64,000 nt of DNA from DATBLE01 sp963719325. GTDB taxonomy: Bacteria > Actinomycetota > Thermoleophilia > Gaiellales > Gaiellaceae. The stretch spans positions 1 through 64,000 of the forward strand of contig CAVRBW010000011.1 of assembly GCA_963719325.1 (NCBI GenBank), read 5' to 3'. The position numbers and the translations under genes were made by a program. Within the stretch, counting starts at the first letter, position 1; each line of letters begins with the position of its first letter. The notes under the pieces were generated by a model. That model made no database searches and was not told the origin of the DNA. It saw nothing but the letters and a program-made list of their open reading frames with translations. Positions 63,317 through 64,000 of this stretch are shown one piece after another.

Positions 63317-64000
63317 ATGGATCCTGATCGCTGGTTGGGGCTGGAGCTGCGCCATCTGATCGCGCTGAAGGCAATTGCGGAGGAGGGCACGTTCGGGCGA
63401 GCCGCAGCGAGCCTCGGTTACACCCAGTCGGCAGTAAGCCAGCAGATCGCGATGCTCGAGCGCATCGTCGGGCAGCGGCTGATCGACCGCCCCGGCGGTC
63501 CGCGTCCGGTCTCCCTCACCGAGGCCGGCGAAGTGCTCCTGCGCCACGCGGACGCGATCGACGCTCGCCTCCAGGCCGCCCAGGCCGACCTGGCTGCGCT
63601 CGATGCAGGCGACGCGGGCGCGCTCAACGTCGGCACCTACCAGAGCGTCGGTGCCAGGCTCCTCCCGACGCTGCTGCGAGAGTTCGGCGCCGCCTGGCCG
63701 AAGGTCGACGTATCGCTGCGCGAGTCGGCGGACGACGGGGAGCTCGCGCGCCTGGTCGAGCGTGGCGAGCTCGACCTCAGCTTCGTCGTCCTGCCGCTGG
63801 AGCCCGGCCCGTACGAGACGGTCGAGCTGATGCGGGATCCGTACGTCCTGCTCGTCCCTGCCGGCTCGCCGCTTGCGTCGAAAGACCGAGCTCCTCGCCT
63901 GCGGGAGCTCGTCGAGCACCCCTTGATCGGGTTCCGAACCTGCCGGACGACGTACCACGTCGAGGATCGGCTCCGCCAGACCGGCCACGATCCCCAAATC
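63317..64000 (+). CDS. LysR-family transcriptional regulator (cut by window end)
   Basis: The first 228 residues are present. N-terminal HTH LELRHLIALKAIAEEGTFGRAAASLGYTQSAVSQQIAMLERIVGQRLIDR (about 8-58). The ligand-binding domain then begins with GALNVGTYQSVGARLLPTLLREF and LDLSFVVLPLEPGPYETVELM. It probably controls the divergent EamA transporter, as is common for LysR pairs. The start is the ATG at 63317 and the C-terminus lies outside the window. Confidence 0.92.
   Translation, partial: MDPDRWLGLELRHLIALKAIAEEGTFGRAAASLGYTQSAVSQQIAMLERIVGQRLIDRPGGPRPVSLTEAGEVLLRHADAIDARLQAAQADLAALDAGDAGALNVGTYQSVGARLLPTLLREFGAAWPKVDVSLRESADDGELARLVERGELDLSFVVLPLEPGPYETVELMRDPYVLLVPAGSPLASKDRAPRLRELVEHPLIGFRTCRTTYHVEDRLRQTGHDPQI

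Noticed and set aside
1..64000. CRISPR arrays, prophage, rRNA genes or transposases
   Set aside because: No regularly spaced repeats, phage structural genes, rRNA-like sequence or transposase/integrase motifs were seen in the window.

Overview
The window looks like chromosomal DNA of a high-GC actinobacterium, most probably of the class Thermoleophilia (Gaiellales-like), possibly from a metagenome or draft assembly. This rests on very high GC, frequent GTG starts, 4-bp stop/start overlaps, single-copy core genes in a classical order, and secreted proteins with roughly 90-residue Ig-like repeats. The assignment is an inference, not a database result.

Layout. 0.3-2.9 kb: a small membrane protein, then a GbsR/MarR-type regulator with a drug-type ABC exporter. 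3.2-5.9 kb: a NarL-type two-component pair divergent from two small envelope genes. 6.1-13.6 kb: tRNA-fMet, Ppx/GppA phosphatase, PKD-containing L,D-transpeptidase, CBS protein with glutamate dehydrogenase, SPFH protein, MarR regulator, Ig-repeat secreted protein, tRNA-Leu. 13.7-21.6 kb: DUF3105 protein, a frameshifted DinG-like helicase, a His-rich protein with an unusual leader, RmuC, a baeRF/Vms1-type protein, TrxB, CorA, and a zinc-ribbon/PAS protein. 21.6-28.8 kb: nth plus the AddA/AddB-type recombination nuclease. 28.9-38.5 kb: a small zinc protein, topoisomerase IB, an isocitrate/isopropylmalate-type dehydrogenase, HD-GYP, DedA, the three-gene NAD(P) transhydrogenase operon, and several enzymes. 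38.6-62.1 kb (mostly minus strand): dprA-comM, a MetE/UROD-like/methyltransferase fusion, a restriction-modification pair, htpX, then the housekeeping series (transcribed right to left) DUF177-rpmF-plsX-acpP-rnc-smc ... ftsY-ffh-rpsP-khpA-rimM-trmD-lepB-rplS-rnhB-yraN. Insertions interrupt the series: an ABC exporter with its MarR regulator, a palindrome-bounded HTH gene, and a VOC gene between two repeats. 62.2-64.0 kb: an EamA transporter and a LysR regulator cut by the window end.

Two kinds of anomaly stand out. First, a dispersed palindromic repeat (core C/GTGGGGGAACC-loop-GGTTCCCCCAC/G) occurs at least six times, plus one diverged copy inside addA. It sits at gene ends and supplies the C-termini of the HD-GYP and RNase III proteins. 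Second, several core genes carry small lesions: a 4-bp tandem duplication in the DinG-like helicase, a 1-bp deletion in smc, missing canonical starts for rnc, yraN and the DAO oxidoreductase, and a tandem duplication of about 475 bp inside plsX. Some may be assembly errors and read data would decide.

The most unusual intact features are a 94-codon HTH-like gene with identical 23-bp perfect palindromes on both sides, lying between ffh and ftsY on the opposite strand; a signal peptidase I fused to a J-like domain lacking HPD; the MetE/UROD-like/methyltransferase fusion; a 155-bp out-of-frame overlap of rplS and rnhB encoding an acidic and a basic tail; and the leader of the His-rich protein gene.
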